Below, piece by piece: positions 26,102-35,379 of a stretch of DNA of 64,000 nucleotides. Made by a program: the position numbers and the translations under genes. Numbering within the stretch: the stretch's first letter is position 1; the number at the start of each line of letters is the position of its first letter. Below the pieces are notes generated by a model that worked only from the letters and a program-made list of their open reading frames with translations, searched no databases and was not told the origin of the DNA. Source of the DNA: Bog-756 sp963718405 (lineage in GTDB: Bacteria; Actinomycetota; Acidimicrobiia; Acidimicrobiales; RAAP-2); contig CAVQYZ010000002.1 of the NCBI GenBank assembly GCA_963718405.1, forward strand, positions 682,001 through 746,000. The letters are read 5' to 3'.

Positions 26102-27094
26102 TCAGCGAGCGCCGAGGATCTTGTCTATCTCGCTGAGCTCGCCGGGGGTGAAGGCCAGATTCTCGATGGTGGCGACGTTCTGCTCGAGTTGGGCCAGGCT
26201 GCTGACCCCGATAAGGGTGGAGGTGACCCGCTCATCTCGTAACGTCCAGGCCAGGGCCATCTGCGCCATGGTCTGGTTGCGACCGGTGGCCACCTCTTGG
26301 AGGGCCCGCACCTTGTCGATCACGGCGTCGGTCACCTGCTCCTGCGGCAGCGTGTCGGAGCGGCTGGCCCGGGAGCCGGCCGGCACCCCTTCCAAGTAGC
26401 GGTCGGTGAGCAAGCCCTGCTGGAGGGCCATGAAGGCGATGCACCCCACCTCCCGACGCCCGAGCACCTCCAAGAGCCCGGTTTCGATCCAGCGGTTGAA
26501 CAGTGAGTACGCCGGCTGGTGGATGAGCAACGGCGTGCCCAACTGGCCGAGGATGTCGACGGCCGCCTCGGTCTGCTCCGGGGGATACGACGAGATGCCC
26601 ACATAGCGGGCCTGGCCCCGGCGGACGGCCGAGTCCAGCGCCCCCATGGTCTCCTCCAGTGGAGTCTCCGGGTCGAAGCGGTGCGAGTAGAAGATGTCCA
26701 CGTACTCCAGCTGCAGCCGCCGCAGGCTGGCCTCCAAACTGCCCAGCAGGTACTTGCGCGAGCCGCCGTCGCCGTACGGGCCCGGCCACATGTCGTACCC
26801 GGCTTTGGTGGCGATCACCAGCTCGTCACGGAACGGAGCAAGGGTGCCGCCGAGCACGGTCCCGGCGTTGGTCTCGGCCGCACCGTAGGGGGGCCCGTAG
26901 TTGTTGGCCAGGTCGAAATGGGTCACACCCAGATCGAAGGCCCTGGTCAGGATGGCCTCGGTCTCCCCGACCGGCCGGTCGTCGCCGAAGTTCTGCCACA
27001 GCCCGAGCGAGATGACCGGAAGCTTGAGGCCGCTGCGCCCGCACCGCCGGTACGGCATCCGGTCGTAGCGGTCGGGGGCCGGGTCGTAGGACAT
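26102..27094 (-). CDS. aldo/keto reductase (YghZ / Kv-beta-like subgroup)
   Basis: Starting at ATG 27094 the protein is 330 residues: MPYRRCGRSGLKLPVISLGL, FDLANNYGPPYGAAE with active-site Asp and Tyr, VIATKAGYDMWPGPYGDGG with the Lys, and FYSHRFDPETPLEETM with the His. The GPYG(D)GGSRKYL segment is typical of the YghZ-like subgroup, which reduces methylglyoxal and other aldehydes with NADPH. It follows the TesB gene on the same strand (about 65 bases). Converging on the monooxygenase operon, it may handle an aldehyde or ketone from the same pathway. Confidence 0.9.
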   Translation of the reverse strand: MSYDPAPDRYDRMPYRRCGRSGLKLPVISLGLWQNFGDDRPVGETEAILTRAFDLGVTHFDLANNYGPPYGAAETNAGTVLGGTLAPFRDELVIATKAGYDMWPGPYGDGGSRKYLLGSLEASLRRLQLEYVDIFYSHRFDPETPLEETMGALDSAVRRGQARYVGISSYPPEQTEAAVDILGQLGTPLLIHQPAYSLFNRWIETGLLEVLGRREVGCIAFMALQQGLLTDRYLEGVPAGSRASRSDTLPQEQVTDAVIDKVRALQEVATGRNQTMAQMALAWTLRDERVTSTLIGVSSLAQLEQNVATIENLAFTPGELSEIDKILGAR

Positions 27095-27158
27095 GGCGGC
27101 AAGGTAGATCAGTCCACCATCGGCGTCAAAGGGCGCCCGGGCCGGGTGTCGCCGTGGA

Positions 27159-28013
27159 TCAGAAGTGGGAGCGGCCGCCGCCGGACGGCTGCCGACCATC
27201 AGGAAAGGCCCGCACCATATTGTCCTGGACGAAGGAGCCCACCAGCCGGCCATCGGTGGTGAAGATGTTGGCCCGCCCGTAGGAACGCCCCCGCCCGGCG
27301 TACGGACTCTCGTGGGCCAGTAGGTGCCACTCGCCGGCGTCGACCGGCTCGTGGAACGTCAGGGTGTGGGTCAGGACGCTGGTCGAGATGCTCACGTGGG
27401 CCATGGCCTGCCCGATGCCGGGGTGCGGGCGCATGGCCGTACCGATGAGGAAACCATCGGTGGCATAGGCCAGGAGGGCCTGCCCCAGGACGCCTTGGGC
27501 TTGCGCCCCCGGAAATCGCACCCAGACGGCCAACTCGGCCGGGCCCACCTCGTCGGGGTCCGAGAGGTCGACGCCACCGACCACCCGTAGCTCCCAGAAC
27601 TCCGCCTCCCCGCCGGTCGGGGTGGCGTCCTCCGGCGACCCGACGGCCGGCGCATCGGCTCCGTGACGGATCAGATCGGGCTCGACGGCGCTCAACAACA
27701 CCAGCGACCGGGTACAGAGGCGTTCTCCCTGGCGCACGGTCACGGTGGCGCTGGCCATGGCCCGTCCCACGTGCATGGCCTCCACCTCGATGTCCAGGGG
27801 CTGGTCGAGGGCTCCTCCCCGGGCGAACACGGTGTGGACGGACTTGACCTCCTTGCTCGGGTCGATGGTCGATGCGGCCACGATGGACTGGGCCAGCAGC
27901 TGACCTCCGAACACCACGCCACCCGGGCCCGCAGCGAAGTTCTGGGCCCTGAAGACCCCCTCGCCCACCGCTTCGAGGTCGAGCACCGCTAGCAACTCGG
28001 CAACATCTGGCAT
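27159..28013 (-). CDS. tesB: acyl-CoA thioesterase II (TesB-like)
   Basis: A 284-residue double hot-dog protein: VFRAQNFAAGPGGVVFGGQL at the N-terminus, VHTVFARGGALDQPLDIEVE in the first hot-dog, and the C-terminal RSYGRANIFTTDGRLVGSFV followed by QDNMVR. These match TesB, which hydrolyses medium/long-chain acyl-CoA. GGAGGGAG precedes ATG 28013. With the downstream aldo/keto reductase it forms a probable two-gene operon beside the BVMO-SDR-hydrolase genes, suggesting that acyl-CoA intermediates arise in that pathway. Confidence 0.9.
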   Translation of the reverse strand: MPDVAELLAVLDLEAVGEGVFRAQNFAAGPGGVVFGGQLLAQSIVAASTIDPSKEVKSVHTVFARGGALDQPLDIEVEAMHVGRAMASATVTVRQGERLCTRSLVLLSAVEPDLIRHGADAPAVGSPEDATPTGGEAEFWELRVVGGVDLSDPDEVGPAELAVWVRFPGAQAQGVLGQALLAYATDGFLIGTAMRPHPGIGQAMAHVSISTSVLTHTLTFHEPVDAGEWHLLAHESPYAGRGRSYGRANIFTTDGRLVGSFVQDNMVRAFPDGRQPSGGGRSHF

Positions 28014-28164
28014 GGGGTACTGCTCCCTCCGGGTCGATGATCCTCACTGGTACCGGGCCCTCCCCGGCGCCGGTCGGCCCCACGGTCCGGCCCGTGACCC
28101 GGTCATCGTAGACCGGCGGGATCGGCCGGGCGGGCCAACGAGGTGGTCCCCGAGAACGCCTGGC

Positions 28165-28830
28165 TCAGCCGGGGGAGGCGGATCCCGCCGGCCGCCGGCG
28201 CCAGGTGTCGAGGCAACTGAGCGAGCAGAACAGCACCTGCCCGCCGACCCCCTCCGCCCGCTCCTCGGCCGTGGCTTCAGAGACCGGTAGGCCGCAGATG
28301 GGATCGGAGGTGCGGTCCGGTCCCGGGGTGGCAATGCCGATGACCGAGACATCCACCGGCTTTTCGACCCCGCGTATCTCCAGGTCCCTGGTTCCCACGG
28401 TGACAGCCCACAGCGGAAGATCCGTCATCACCGACGGAGCGGCCAGGGCCTCACCCCCTCGGGCCAGGTCGCACAACCGGGCCGCCACGTTGACGCAGTG
28501 TCCGATGTAGTCGTCCCCTTCCATCAGGATCACCTCGCCGGAGGTGAGGCCCGACCGGATGGCCACCGTGCCGGCCGGACCCGACACCCCACCGATGACA
28601 TGATGAAGTTCGAGGATGGCAGCGAGAAGCGGGCGGGTCTCGACACATACCAGCATCACCCCGTCGCCCAGCCACTTGGCGATCCGCACGCCGCGGCGTG
28701 AGCAGATGTCGCGCAGGAGGGCCCGGAAGGCGGACAGGACTTCCACCGCGTGCTCGTCCCCCTCGCGTTCGGTCAGGGCGGTGAACCCCGAGACGTCGAC
28801 GAAGGCGAACGTTCGATAGACCCTCACCAC
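28165..28830 (-). CDS. class III nucleotidyl cyclase domain fused to YHS domain
   Basis: The first 165 residues form a class III adenylate/guanylate cyclase catalytic domain: FAFVDVSGFTALTEREGDE with metal Asp12, KWLGDGVMLV with Asp56, and HCVNVAARLCDLARGGE with the Asn-Arg transition-state pair (about 114/118). No N-terminal sensor is present. Residues about 176-215 read DPICGLPV...LFCSLSCLDTW, a YHS-type module with three Cys (179, 202, 206) often linked to heavy-metal proteins. The protein could make cAMP in response to metal or redox state; that is inference. GTG 28830 is the start. Confidence 0.82.
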   Translation of the reverse strand: MVRVYRTFAFVDVSGFTALTEREGDEHAVEVLSAFRALLRDICSRRGVRIAKWLGDGVMLVCVETRPLLAAILELHHVIGGVSGPAGTVAIRSGLTSGEVILMEGDDYIGHCVNVAARLCDLARGGEALAAPSVMTDLPLWAVTVGTRDLEIRGVEKPVDVSVIGIATPGPDRTSDPICGLPVSEATAEERAEGVGGQVLFCSLSCLDTWRRRPAGSASPG

Positions 28831-28900
28831 CAGATGCTGCCACGTTGACCACCTCGCAGCGGGTCATGGGGCCCGGACGGGAGCCGAGCCGGGGCCCGGC

Positions 28901-29569
28901 CTATCCGGTGGCCGAACCGAGGATGATCTCCACCGCCTCGGGGATGGTGTGGGCCATGGCGTCGGGAGCGAACTCCGACTCCTCCCATCGGCGACCTCGG
29001 GGCATCCAGACGGTCTTGAGGCCGGCCCCTCTTCCGCCTCCGATGTCGGCGCTGGGCGAGTCACCGACCATCCATCCCTCCAGAGGCAGCCCACACCGTC
29101 GAGCGGCGTCCTCGAAGATGTGGCGGTCGGGTTTCCACCATCCCACCACCGACGAGATGCAGAGGACATCGAACTCGTCGACCAGTCCGGTGGCCTCCAG
29201 CTTGGCCCGTTGCGACGGGGGACCGTTGGTGACCACACCGACCATCCAACCCTGGGCCCGAAGGGAGCGAACCGCGCCGACGGTGTGGTCGTCCACGGAG
29301 TAACAGGCCGGGTAGTCCACGTAGTAGCGGGTCAGGAGGTCGTCGACCCCGGTCTCCACACCGAGTTGTTCACGGACCTCTCCGAAGAAGAGGTCCCTGG
29401 GCTTCAGTCCGTCGCCGTCCGCGGCCTTGATGACCGCCCAGGCTCCGTCGGCAAGCCCCTGGGCCGCCATGAAGTGATGGGCCCACTGGGAGAAGGCCTG
29501 GTCCCGGTCGAGCAGGGTGTTGTCGAGGTCGAAGAGTGCGAGACCGGGCACCTGGTCAGTATGGCCCAC
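28901..29569 (-). CDS. HAD-superfamily hydrolase
   Basis: A 222-residue haloacid-dehalogenase-fold phosphatase: motif I LALFDLDNTLLDRD, motif II VVTNGPPSQRAKL, motif III Lys in WWKPDRHIFEDA, and motif IV MVGDSPSADIGGGRGAGLKT. The helical cap between motifs I and II is of the C1 type seen in phosphoglycolate phosphatase and YjjG-like nucleotidases. The exact substrate is unknown. GTG 29569 follows the stop of the VOC gene after four bases, so the two are co-transcribed. Confidence 0.9.
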   Translation of the reverse strand: MGHTDQVPGLALFDLDNTLLDRDQAFSQWAHHFMAAQGLADGAWAVIKAADGDGLKPRDLFFGEVREQLGVETGVDDLLTRYYVDYPACYSVDDHTVGAVRSLRAQGWMVGVVTNGPPSQRAKLEATGLVDEFDVLCISSVVGWWKPDRHIFEDAARRCGLPLEGWMVGDSPSADIGGGRGAGLKTVWMPRGRRWEESEFAPDAMAHTIPEAVEIILGSATG

Positions 29570-29573
29570 GAGA

Positions 29574-30026
29574 TCATCGGGGAAGATAGGCCCACCGATG
29601 GGCGGGTTGGCCGTCCGGCGGGTACTCCAGGGCGTGCACGTCGAACCACAGGGGAAGCAGGAACCGGAAGTAGAAGAGGCGCTGGGTCACCCGGGGGTTG
29701 ACCAGGTCTTCGAACTCCTGGATCTGCAGCCGGTCGTCCTCGAGAGCGAAGGTCGAACAGGCCTGGTGGAGGGCGTCGACCTCGGCGCGGCTGTCGAGGA
29801 GCATCCCCAAGTGGTCGAGGCCCGGCGAGGAGATGGGGTTGTCGGACTCCATGAGCAGGAGGAACTGCCCATCGTCCGGCACCAGAAGGTGACCGAGCTG
29901 CCCGAAGAGCTCGTAGGGGGTGCACCGCCAGCCCAGCACGCCACCATAGAAGGCATCGATGGCCGACCGGGTGGCTTCGTCCAACGAGCCTCGGGCGAAG
30001 GTGAGCTCCATGTGATTGAACCGCAT
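29574..30026 (-). CDS. VOC-fold family protein
   Basis: A 150-residue protein beginning MRFNHMELTFARG, followed by AFYGGVLGWRCTPYELFGQL and PGLDHLGMLLDSRAEVDALH, the two halves of a VOC fold. The C-terminal part (RLFYFRFLLPLWFDVHALEY) contains the last metal-ligand region. Substrate unknown. Upstream partner of the HAD hydrolase. Confidence 0.75.
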   Translation of the reverse strand: MRFNHMELTFARGSLDEATRSAIDAFYGGVLGWRCTPYELFGQLGHLLVPDDGQFLLLMESDNPISSPGLDHLGMLLDSRAEVDALHQACSTFALEDDRLQIQEFEDLVNPRVTQRLFYFRFLLPLWFDVHALEYPPDGQPAHRWAYLPR

Positions 30027-30080
30027 CTCTCACCCCGTGACGATGGCCGGACCGAAACCTGGAAGCAGTGGGCGCTCGAG

Positions 30081-30512
30081 TCAGACCGTGCCCACGGTAT
30101 CGACGATCAAGACCGAGCAGGGGGCGCCGTGGGCCACCGTGTTGGGGACACTGCCCAAGATGCGACGTCGTCCCTTCATGCCCTTGTTGCCTACCACCAC
30201 CAACTCCGCCTGCTCCTGTTCGGCTATGCGGATGATGGCCTCGGCCGGCTCGCCGGTAGCGGCGTGGACCACCGCCTCCAGCCCGCGTTCTTCGGCGATC
30301 CGGGAAAGCTCACCCAACAGCACGTCAGCCGGGTGGGTGGTGGTCGATAGCTGGAGCTCGGGGGGCAGATGATCCAGGTGCACCGATTTCGGGTCGTAGA
30401 CCGTCACGATGTGCAGGGTGCCTCCGGCCAGCTTGGCCAGGTCGGCCGCGGTCACCACGGCCTGGCGTGCCGTCTGTGAATCGTCGGATCCCACTACAAC
30501 GGACTTGAACAC
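30081..30512 (-). CDS. universal stress protein (UspA family)
   Basis: A 143-residue single Usp domain: FKSVVVGSDDSQTARQAVVT at the start, and the ATP-binding loop VVVGNKGMKGRRRILGSVPN with the final strand CSVLIVDTV. The G-x2-G-x9-G-S pattern indicates the nucleotide-binding subclass. Such proteins support survival in dormancy and stress. AAGGAG precedes the GTG at 30512. Neighbouring genes do not point to a particular stress. Confidence 0.92.
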   Translation of the reverse strand: MFKSVVVGSDDSQTARQAVVTAADLAKLAGGTLHIVTVYDPKSVHLDHLPPELQLSTTTHPADVLLGELSRIAEERGLEAVVHAATGEPAEAIIRIAEQEQAELVVVGNKGMKGRRRILGSVPNTVAHGAPCSVLIVDTVGTV

Positions 30513-30633
30513 TGGCTGCTCCTTAGGTCAGAGAATCCGTCGGTCGCACCCGGGCCCGCCCCGAGCCTCGTCGGCCGGCAGCAGGCTACTTCTGGAGGAA
30601 GCAGAACACCAGTGGGCGCCCGGCCCGGCCGGA

Positions 30634-31653
30634 CTACTCCACGGTGGAGTCGCCCAGGTCCAGGCGCTCGATCGGACCGGCCCCGTTGGTCACGATTCCG
30701 TCGGCACCCACCCCGTTGGTCACCACCCCGTTGGCACCCACCCCGTTGGCGACGACCCTCCTCTCGCCCCCGGGGTCGAAGTACTCCACGGTCACCAGCT
30801 TCCGGGTCCTGTCCGGATAGGGGTCGACGTAATCGACCACACGGGTCCGCCCGGTGGGCTGGTGCCGACCGGTGACGATGACATCACGAGGAACGTAGGG
30901 ATCCCTTCCCATGGTGCGGAACAGGCGGGCGGTCGGTTCCCAGATCGAGGTCCGCTCGTGCCAACGCAGCAGATCCAACTTGCGGAGCAGGACGATGAGC
31001 GTGACCAGGGTTCCGGCCATGACCCCGGCCACCAGAGCGCCCCACACCGTACCTCCCGGCAGCACGGCGATCAGGCCCATCAACAACAACAGCAACAGCA
31101 GCAACCCGGTCCATTCGATGGCCGACAGGGACTGGCCACTGGCCGCCTCGATCAGGGCGCGGTTGGTACCCATGTCCATGCAGATCTCGACGGCCGCCTT
31201 GTAGACCACTTCCTCCTGCCGGTTGCGCGGCTCGAGGGAGATGATGGCGTCGGTCAGGGCCAGGTGCGAAGGCGAGGACAGGAAGTTGTCGACCAGCCGG
31301 TAGTCGATCTGGTCGGTGAGCTGGAAGTCGATGAGCTCACGAACCGACGCCCGTTCCTCTTCGGGAAACACCTCCATCAACGAGTGGATGGAGAGGAGTG
31401 AGGCGTTGCCCTTGCTCACCAGGTCCTGTATGAGGGCCAGTCGTTCGCGGGTGCGCACGATGGTGAAGGCCATCAGGATCCCGAAGAGGAAACTGGCGAT
31501 GCTGGCCAGGGCGATGTCGACCCGGATGTCGCCCCGCTTGGCGCCGATCAGGTAGGACGCCACGGCCACGATGGCCCCACATACCAGGGCCGGGCCGATG
31601 GCCGACTCGCCGTCGATTATCCCCTTGGCCCGTGCCCGGATGCCTCGCTCCAC
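30634..31653 (-). CDS. membrane protein of unknown function with C-terminal pentad repeat
   Basis: A 339-residue protein with two N-terminal hydrophobic segments (AIGPALVCGAIVAVASYLIG and IASFLFGILMAFTIV), a helical soluble middle, and a second pair of strong transmembrane segments (LLLLLLLMGLIAVLPG, VAGVMAGTLVTLIVLL). The topology vaguely recalls bestrophin-like/DUF4239 membrane proteins, but I would not assign it. The cytoplasmic tail contains a five-residue repeat (ANGVG/ANGVV/TNGVG/ADGIV/TNGAG) encoded by a 15-bp tandem repeat. GTG 31653 is used. Confidence 0.65.
   Translation of the reverse strand: MERGIRARAKGIIDGESAIGPALVCGAIVAVASYLIGAKRGDIRVDIALASIASFLFGILMAFTIVRTRERLALIQDLVSKGNASLLSIHSLMEVFPEEERASVRELIDFQLTDQIDYRLVDNFLSSPSHLALTDAIISLEPRNRQEEVVYKAAVEICMDMGTNRALIEAASGQSLSAIEWTGLLLLLLLLMGLIAVLPGGTVWGALVAGVMAGTLVTLIVLLRKLDLLRWHERTSIWEPTARLFRTMGRDPYVPRDVIVTGRHQPTGRTRVVDYVDPYPDRTRKLVTVEYFDPGGERRVVANGVGANGVVTNGVGADGIVTNGAGPIERLDLGDSTVE
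30691..30765 (-). repeat. 15-bp degenerate tandem repeat, about five copies
   Basis: On the minus strand the unit GCCAACGGGGTGGGT and variants recur about five times in frame, encoding (A/T)(N/D)G(V/I/A)(G/V). It is in the tail of the membrane protein and is a likely site of length variation. Confidence 0.7.
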
Positions 31654-31781
31654 GCGCTCACGGTACTCGTTGGCCCGGGGGTCCTCAACGAACCGGTGGC
31701 CTGCACGGTCGCCTATGTGACATCAGTGTGAACGTTTTCGACTGCGCCCCATGGGTCCCTCGGCAGAGCGTCGGTCCCGGT

Positions 31782-33852
31782 TCACCGACCGTCGGCCCGG
31801 GCCATCTGTTGTCGACCCAGCGCCACCATCGCCGGCCAGATCCTCGAGGCGAAGACGTCCCCACCGCCGAAGGTGAAGTGGACCCCGTCGGACTGGCGTA
31901 CCTGGATCCCGTCCATGTACTCCTGGTACTGACCCCCGGGGCACGCCAGGGCATTGAAGTTGAGGACCGAGGTGTCCGGTGACGTGGCGGCTACCTCGCG
32001 GACCAGTCCGTTGTAGATGGCCAGCCGGCTCCGGGAGTCCTCCGGCCAGGGGTCTCCGTTGGGCTGCTCGCCGCTGTCGTAGCAGGGGGCGGTCATCAGG
32101 ACCACGTGGGCGCCACCGGACCCGGCCACCCGTACGGCGTACCGGAGTTGGGCTTTGACATACGCCCGGTACACCGGATCGTCGATGTTGGTCCAGCGTC
32201 CTTTATAGGTGCGGTTGGCCACCTCCCACCGCCCGGCCAGGATCATGACGACGTCGGGCTTCTGCCTGGCGATGTCCCGCTGCCAGATCCGCGGCCACAA
32301 GGTGCTGGGGGGGCCGACGCCGCACTGGGTGGCCATGGGGGCATCCACGCCCTGGAGTTGGAACTGTGCTCCGTCGGTGACGCCGCAGCCCAGGATGCCG
32401 CCGTCGAGCAGGTCGACGTCGTACTCCTGCTGGTGCTCGCTGAGGCCGATGCCGAGCGTCAGGGCCGTCGAGTCGCCGACCAGTAGCACTCTGACCGGAG
32501 CGCCGGCGTCCTGACCCGACCGACCGGCGCCCGCCGGCGGCGTGGGGCCGGCGGCCAACGACGGGGTGGTGGTGGCGGCGAAGAGCGCCACCACCACGGC
32601 CACTGCCGCCACCGGTGTGGCCACCCACCCCTGCCACCCCTTCAGGAAGTTCCGTTGCCGGATGGGCCGTTCGACCAGGTAGAAGGAGGCGGTGGCGATG
32701 ACCAGGGTGGCGGCCACCCGTACGGCGAACAGCGGGTAGCCGGTGAGGCCGGTGCGGGCGTTGTCGATATAGAGGAACAAGGGGTAGTGCCAGAGGTAGA
32801 GGCCATAGGAGATCCGGCCCGACGTAGCGCAGGGGGGAGAAGGACAGGGCGACGGCCAGGACCGAGCGCTGTGAGCAGACCACGCTGAACAGCACCGCCG
32901 CCGTGGCCAGGGCGGCCATGAAGAAGCCCCCCCGGAAGGCCAGCGGGTCGTTGTAGGTGATGGTGGTCCACAGCACCACGCAGCCCGCCACCCCGGCCAG
33001 GCCGACGGCCAGCACGAGACGGCGGCCCCGGTCGGTCCGGGCCGCCCAGGCCGGATCGCCGCCCAGCCGCCGACGGGCCCGGCGGTGCTCGTCGACCTCG
33101 GTCCGCTCTGGCGACGGCGATCCGCCCACATCGACAGGGCCACCGCCAGGGCCGCACCGATCAGGAGGGACTGGGCCCGGGTGTCGGTCCCGTAGTACAC
33201 CCGGTCCACGTTGGACGAGGAGTAGAGGAGTCCCATGTCGAGGGCCGAGGCCACCGCCCCGACCAGGCAGACCACCAGCAGCACCCGGGTGCTCCGCCAC
33301 ACCTTGAACACCCCCAGGACGATCAGGGGCCAGACCAGGTAGAACTGCTCCTCGACCGCCAGCGACCAGGTGTGGGTGAGGGGTGAGGCCAGGCCGGTCT
33401 GCACGAAGTAGTTGGAGTTGATGGCAATGAAGTGCCAGTTGGCGAAGTAGAAGAGCGCGGAGATCCCGTCCGAGCGGAGGTGGGTGTACGTGTCCGGCGG
33501 CACCAGGAAGGCGGCCATCACCGCCACGCCGGCCACCATCACCAACAGGGCCGGCAGGAGGCGCCGGGCCCGGCGGGCCCAGAAGGTCCCGAGCCGGATG
33601 GTCTCGGTCCGCTGCCACTCCGAGATGAGCAGGGAGGTGATCAAGAAACCCGGACAGGGTGAAGAACATGTCGAGCGAGTAGAACCCTCCCGACGTCAGG
33701 AAGACCCCGCCGTGGAAGCCCATGATGACGATGATGGCCACCCCCCGGATCCCGTCCAGAGCCGGGATGTAGGAGAGGTTGGTTCCCTGGCGGGGGGCAT
33801 CGGGATCGGGCTCCCCGATCGTCGCTTCGAGCCCATGGGGTCTGTCGGTCAC
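31782..33852 (-). CDS. acyltransferase-3 (OafA-like) with C-terminal SGNH domain (three frameshifts)
   Basis: GTG 33852 behind GAGGTG starts SYIPALDGIRGVAIIVIMGF, the acyltransferase-3 signature; the reconstructed protein is about 690 residues. It has roughly ten transmembrane helices (YGLYLWHYPLFLYIDNA and SFYLVERPIRQRNFL among them) and an extracytoplasmic SGNH hydrolase-like domain with VRVLLVGDSTALTLGIGL. OafA-type proteins O-acylate peptidoglycan, lipopolysaccharide or other envelope glycans. The frame is broken by an extra base near 33646, a missing base near 33115 and an extra base near 32822; the three together restore the frame, and each side matches the family. Confidence 0.85.
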
Positions 33853-34036
33853 GGGGTGCCCACCTCGGCCGTCGGCCCCATCGTCCTCCTCCTGGTAGCG
33901 GATGCCCCGACCGTAGCCTCGGGTGGAAGTGTCGTTGCCGCGCCGGGGACGGCCACCCGGACCACCCGGGAGGGCGTCGTCGGCCCACCCGTCCCCATGC
34001 CCACTCCCATCCGGACCTACGGGGCCGGTGGCCGGC

Positions 34037-34942
34037 TCAACTCAGGATGGCGATGGTCGAGAGCACCGCGTCGAACAAGAAGTGGGCGGCGATGGAGCGG
34101 TTGAGCCGGTGGTGCTTCTGGAACGAACGGGTGACGAAGTACCCGAAGGGGATGGTGAGCACGAAGCCCAGCCCGTAGTACACGTGGTAGCTGGTTCGCA
34201 GGGCCAGGCTCAGGATCAGGGCGCTCCTCGGCGTCCACCCGAGCTGTCCGAGCCGGGTGATGAGGTAGCCGTTGACCAGTACCTCCTCGGCGATGGCGGT
34301 GATGGCCGACATGGCGATGCCCCAGATCACGTAGTAGTCGGGAACGTGTCCGATGGAGATCCGGTTCACCAGCGGTGGAATTGTGGGCCAGCACCGGCGA
34401 GAGCACCAGGGCCACGGGGATCTCGGCCCGAAGGAGGCCAGGGCCAGGCCTGCTCCGGGCCAGATGTCCTGGGCCAACCGGGGCCAGCCCAGCCCGAGGG
34501 TCGAGGGGGACTGCCCCGTTCTGGTCAGCAGCAGCAGGGCCAGCGGCACCACCACCGCCACCCCGAGGTACTCGAGGATGCCCACCACCAGGTTGGTGAC
34601 CGGATGGCCGGCCACGATGGTCGGGAACCTGGTGATGTTCCCCACGCCCGAGACGTGTTGGACCAGCAGGATGACGGCGGAGGCCACCGCCGGAAAGAGG
34701 AACGCCAACATCACGAACCGGGTCTCCCACACCAGGTCCCGCCGGGCCGGGCCGTCGGCGACGACCACCGGAGCGCCTGCCTCCGTCCGCTCCCACTCGG
34801 CCGGCGCCCCCGCCAACCAGAACGACCAACCCGCCGGGGGTGGTGGCCACTCGGGTGGAGGTCGCCAGTTGGGTGGGGGAGTCCAGCCCGGAGGCGGGGC
34901 CGGCCAGTTGGGTGGCGACCGCCAGATCCAGGCGGGGTTCAG
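34037..34942 (-). CDS. CPBP-family intramembrane protease-like protein (two frameshifts)
   Basis: A multi-pass protein with the CPBP motifs AIAEEVLVNGYLITRL (EExxx with Asn where Arg is usual), YHVYYGLGF and AAHFLFDAV. CPBP proteins include CAAX prenyl proteases and bacteriocin-immunity proteins. A missing base near 34430 and an extra base near 34377 disturb one helix (AEIPVALVLSPVLAH in the restored frame). Upstream of the transmembrane part the frame encodes a Pro/Trp-rich tail (NWPAPPPGWTPPPNW), but no ATG, GTG or TTG precedes it. The only start-like codon is CTG 34942, overlapping the VOC stop as CTGA; TTG 34816 would omit the tail. Confidence 0.75.
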   Translation of the reverse strand: MNPAWIWRSPPNWPAPPPGWTPPPNWRPPPEWPPPPAGWSFWLAGAPAEWERTEAGAPVVVADGPARRDLVWETRFVMLAFLFPAVASAVILLVQHVSGVGNITRFPTIVAGHPVTNLVVGILEYLGVAVVVPLALLLLTRTGQSPSTLGLGWPRLAQDIWPGAGLALASFGPRSPWPWCSRRCWPTIPPLVNRISIGHVPDYYVIWGIAMSAITAIAEEVLVNGYLITRLGQLGWTPRSALILSLALRTSYHVYYGLGFVLTIPFGYFVTRSFQKHHRLNRSIAAHFLFDAVLSTIAILS

Positions 34943-35379
34943 GGTGCCACCAGTTCGATGGCCACGCCGTCAGGATCTCTCAGCTGCAGCGACGGATGGC
35001 CGTTCTCCGACACGATGCCGGCATGGTCGATCCCGACCTCGGTGAGGTGGGCGGCCCAGGCGTCGAGCGAAGCGCCGTCCGGCACGGCGAAGGCCAGATG
35101 GTCGAGATGGTCCCGGTGCCCACCGCCGCCGCCCGCCGGTCCGGAGGCCTCCCGCGGCTTACCGGTGGTCAGCACGACCACCAGCTTGGCGCCACGGTGC
35201 CTGAGGGCCACATAGCCGATATCGGCATCCTCGACCATGGGCTGGAGGCCCAGGGCGGCCCGGTACCAGCGGGCACTCACCACGGCATCCGACACCACCA
35301 GCTGCACGTGCGAGAGCCCGGTGATGGGGGCCCCGGATACAGGCTGCGGGGCCGTGGTCACTCCGTGGATACTAGGCAC
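34939..35379 (-). CDS. VOC family protein
   Basis: A 146-residue vicinal-oxygen-chelate protein: GLSHVQLVVSDAVVSARWYR at the start, DHLDHLAFAVPDGASLDAWA in the second module and LQLRDPDGVAIELVAP at the end. GTG 35379 overlaps the last eight bases of the upstream GMC oxidoreductase gene, so translation is likely coupled; its own stop overlaps a possible CTG start of the CPBP gene. Co-transcription with the GMC enzyme suggests action on a related hydrophobic substrate. Confidence 0.85.
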   Translation of the reverse strand: MPSIHGVTTAPQPVSGAPITGLSHVQLVVSDAVVSARWYRAALGLQPMVEDADIGYVALRHRGAKLVVVLTTGKPREASGPAGGGGGHRDHLDHLAFAVPDGASLDAWAAHLTEVGIDHAGIVSENGHPSLQLRDPDGVAIELVAP

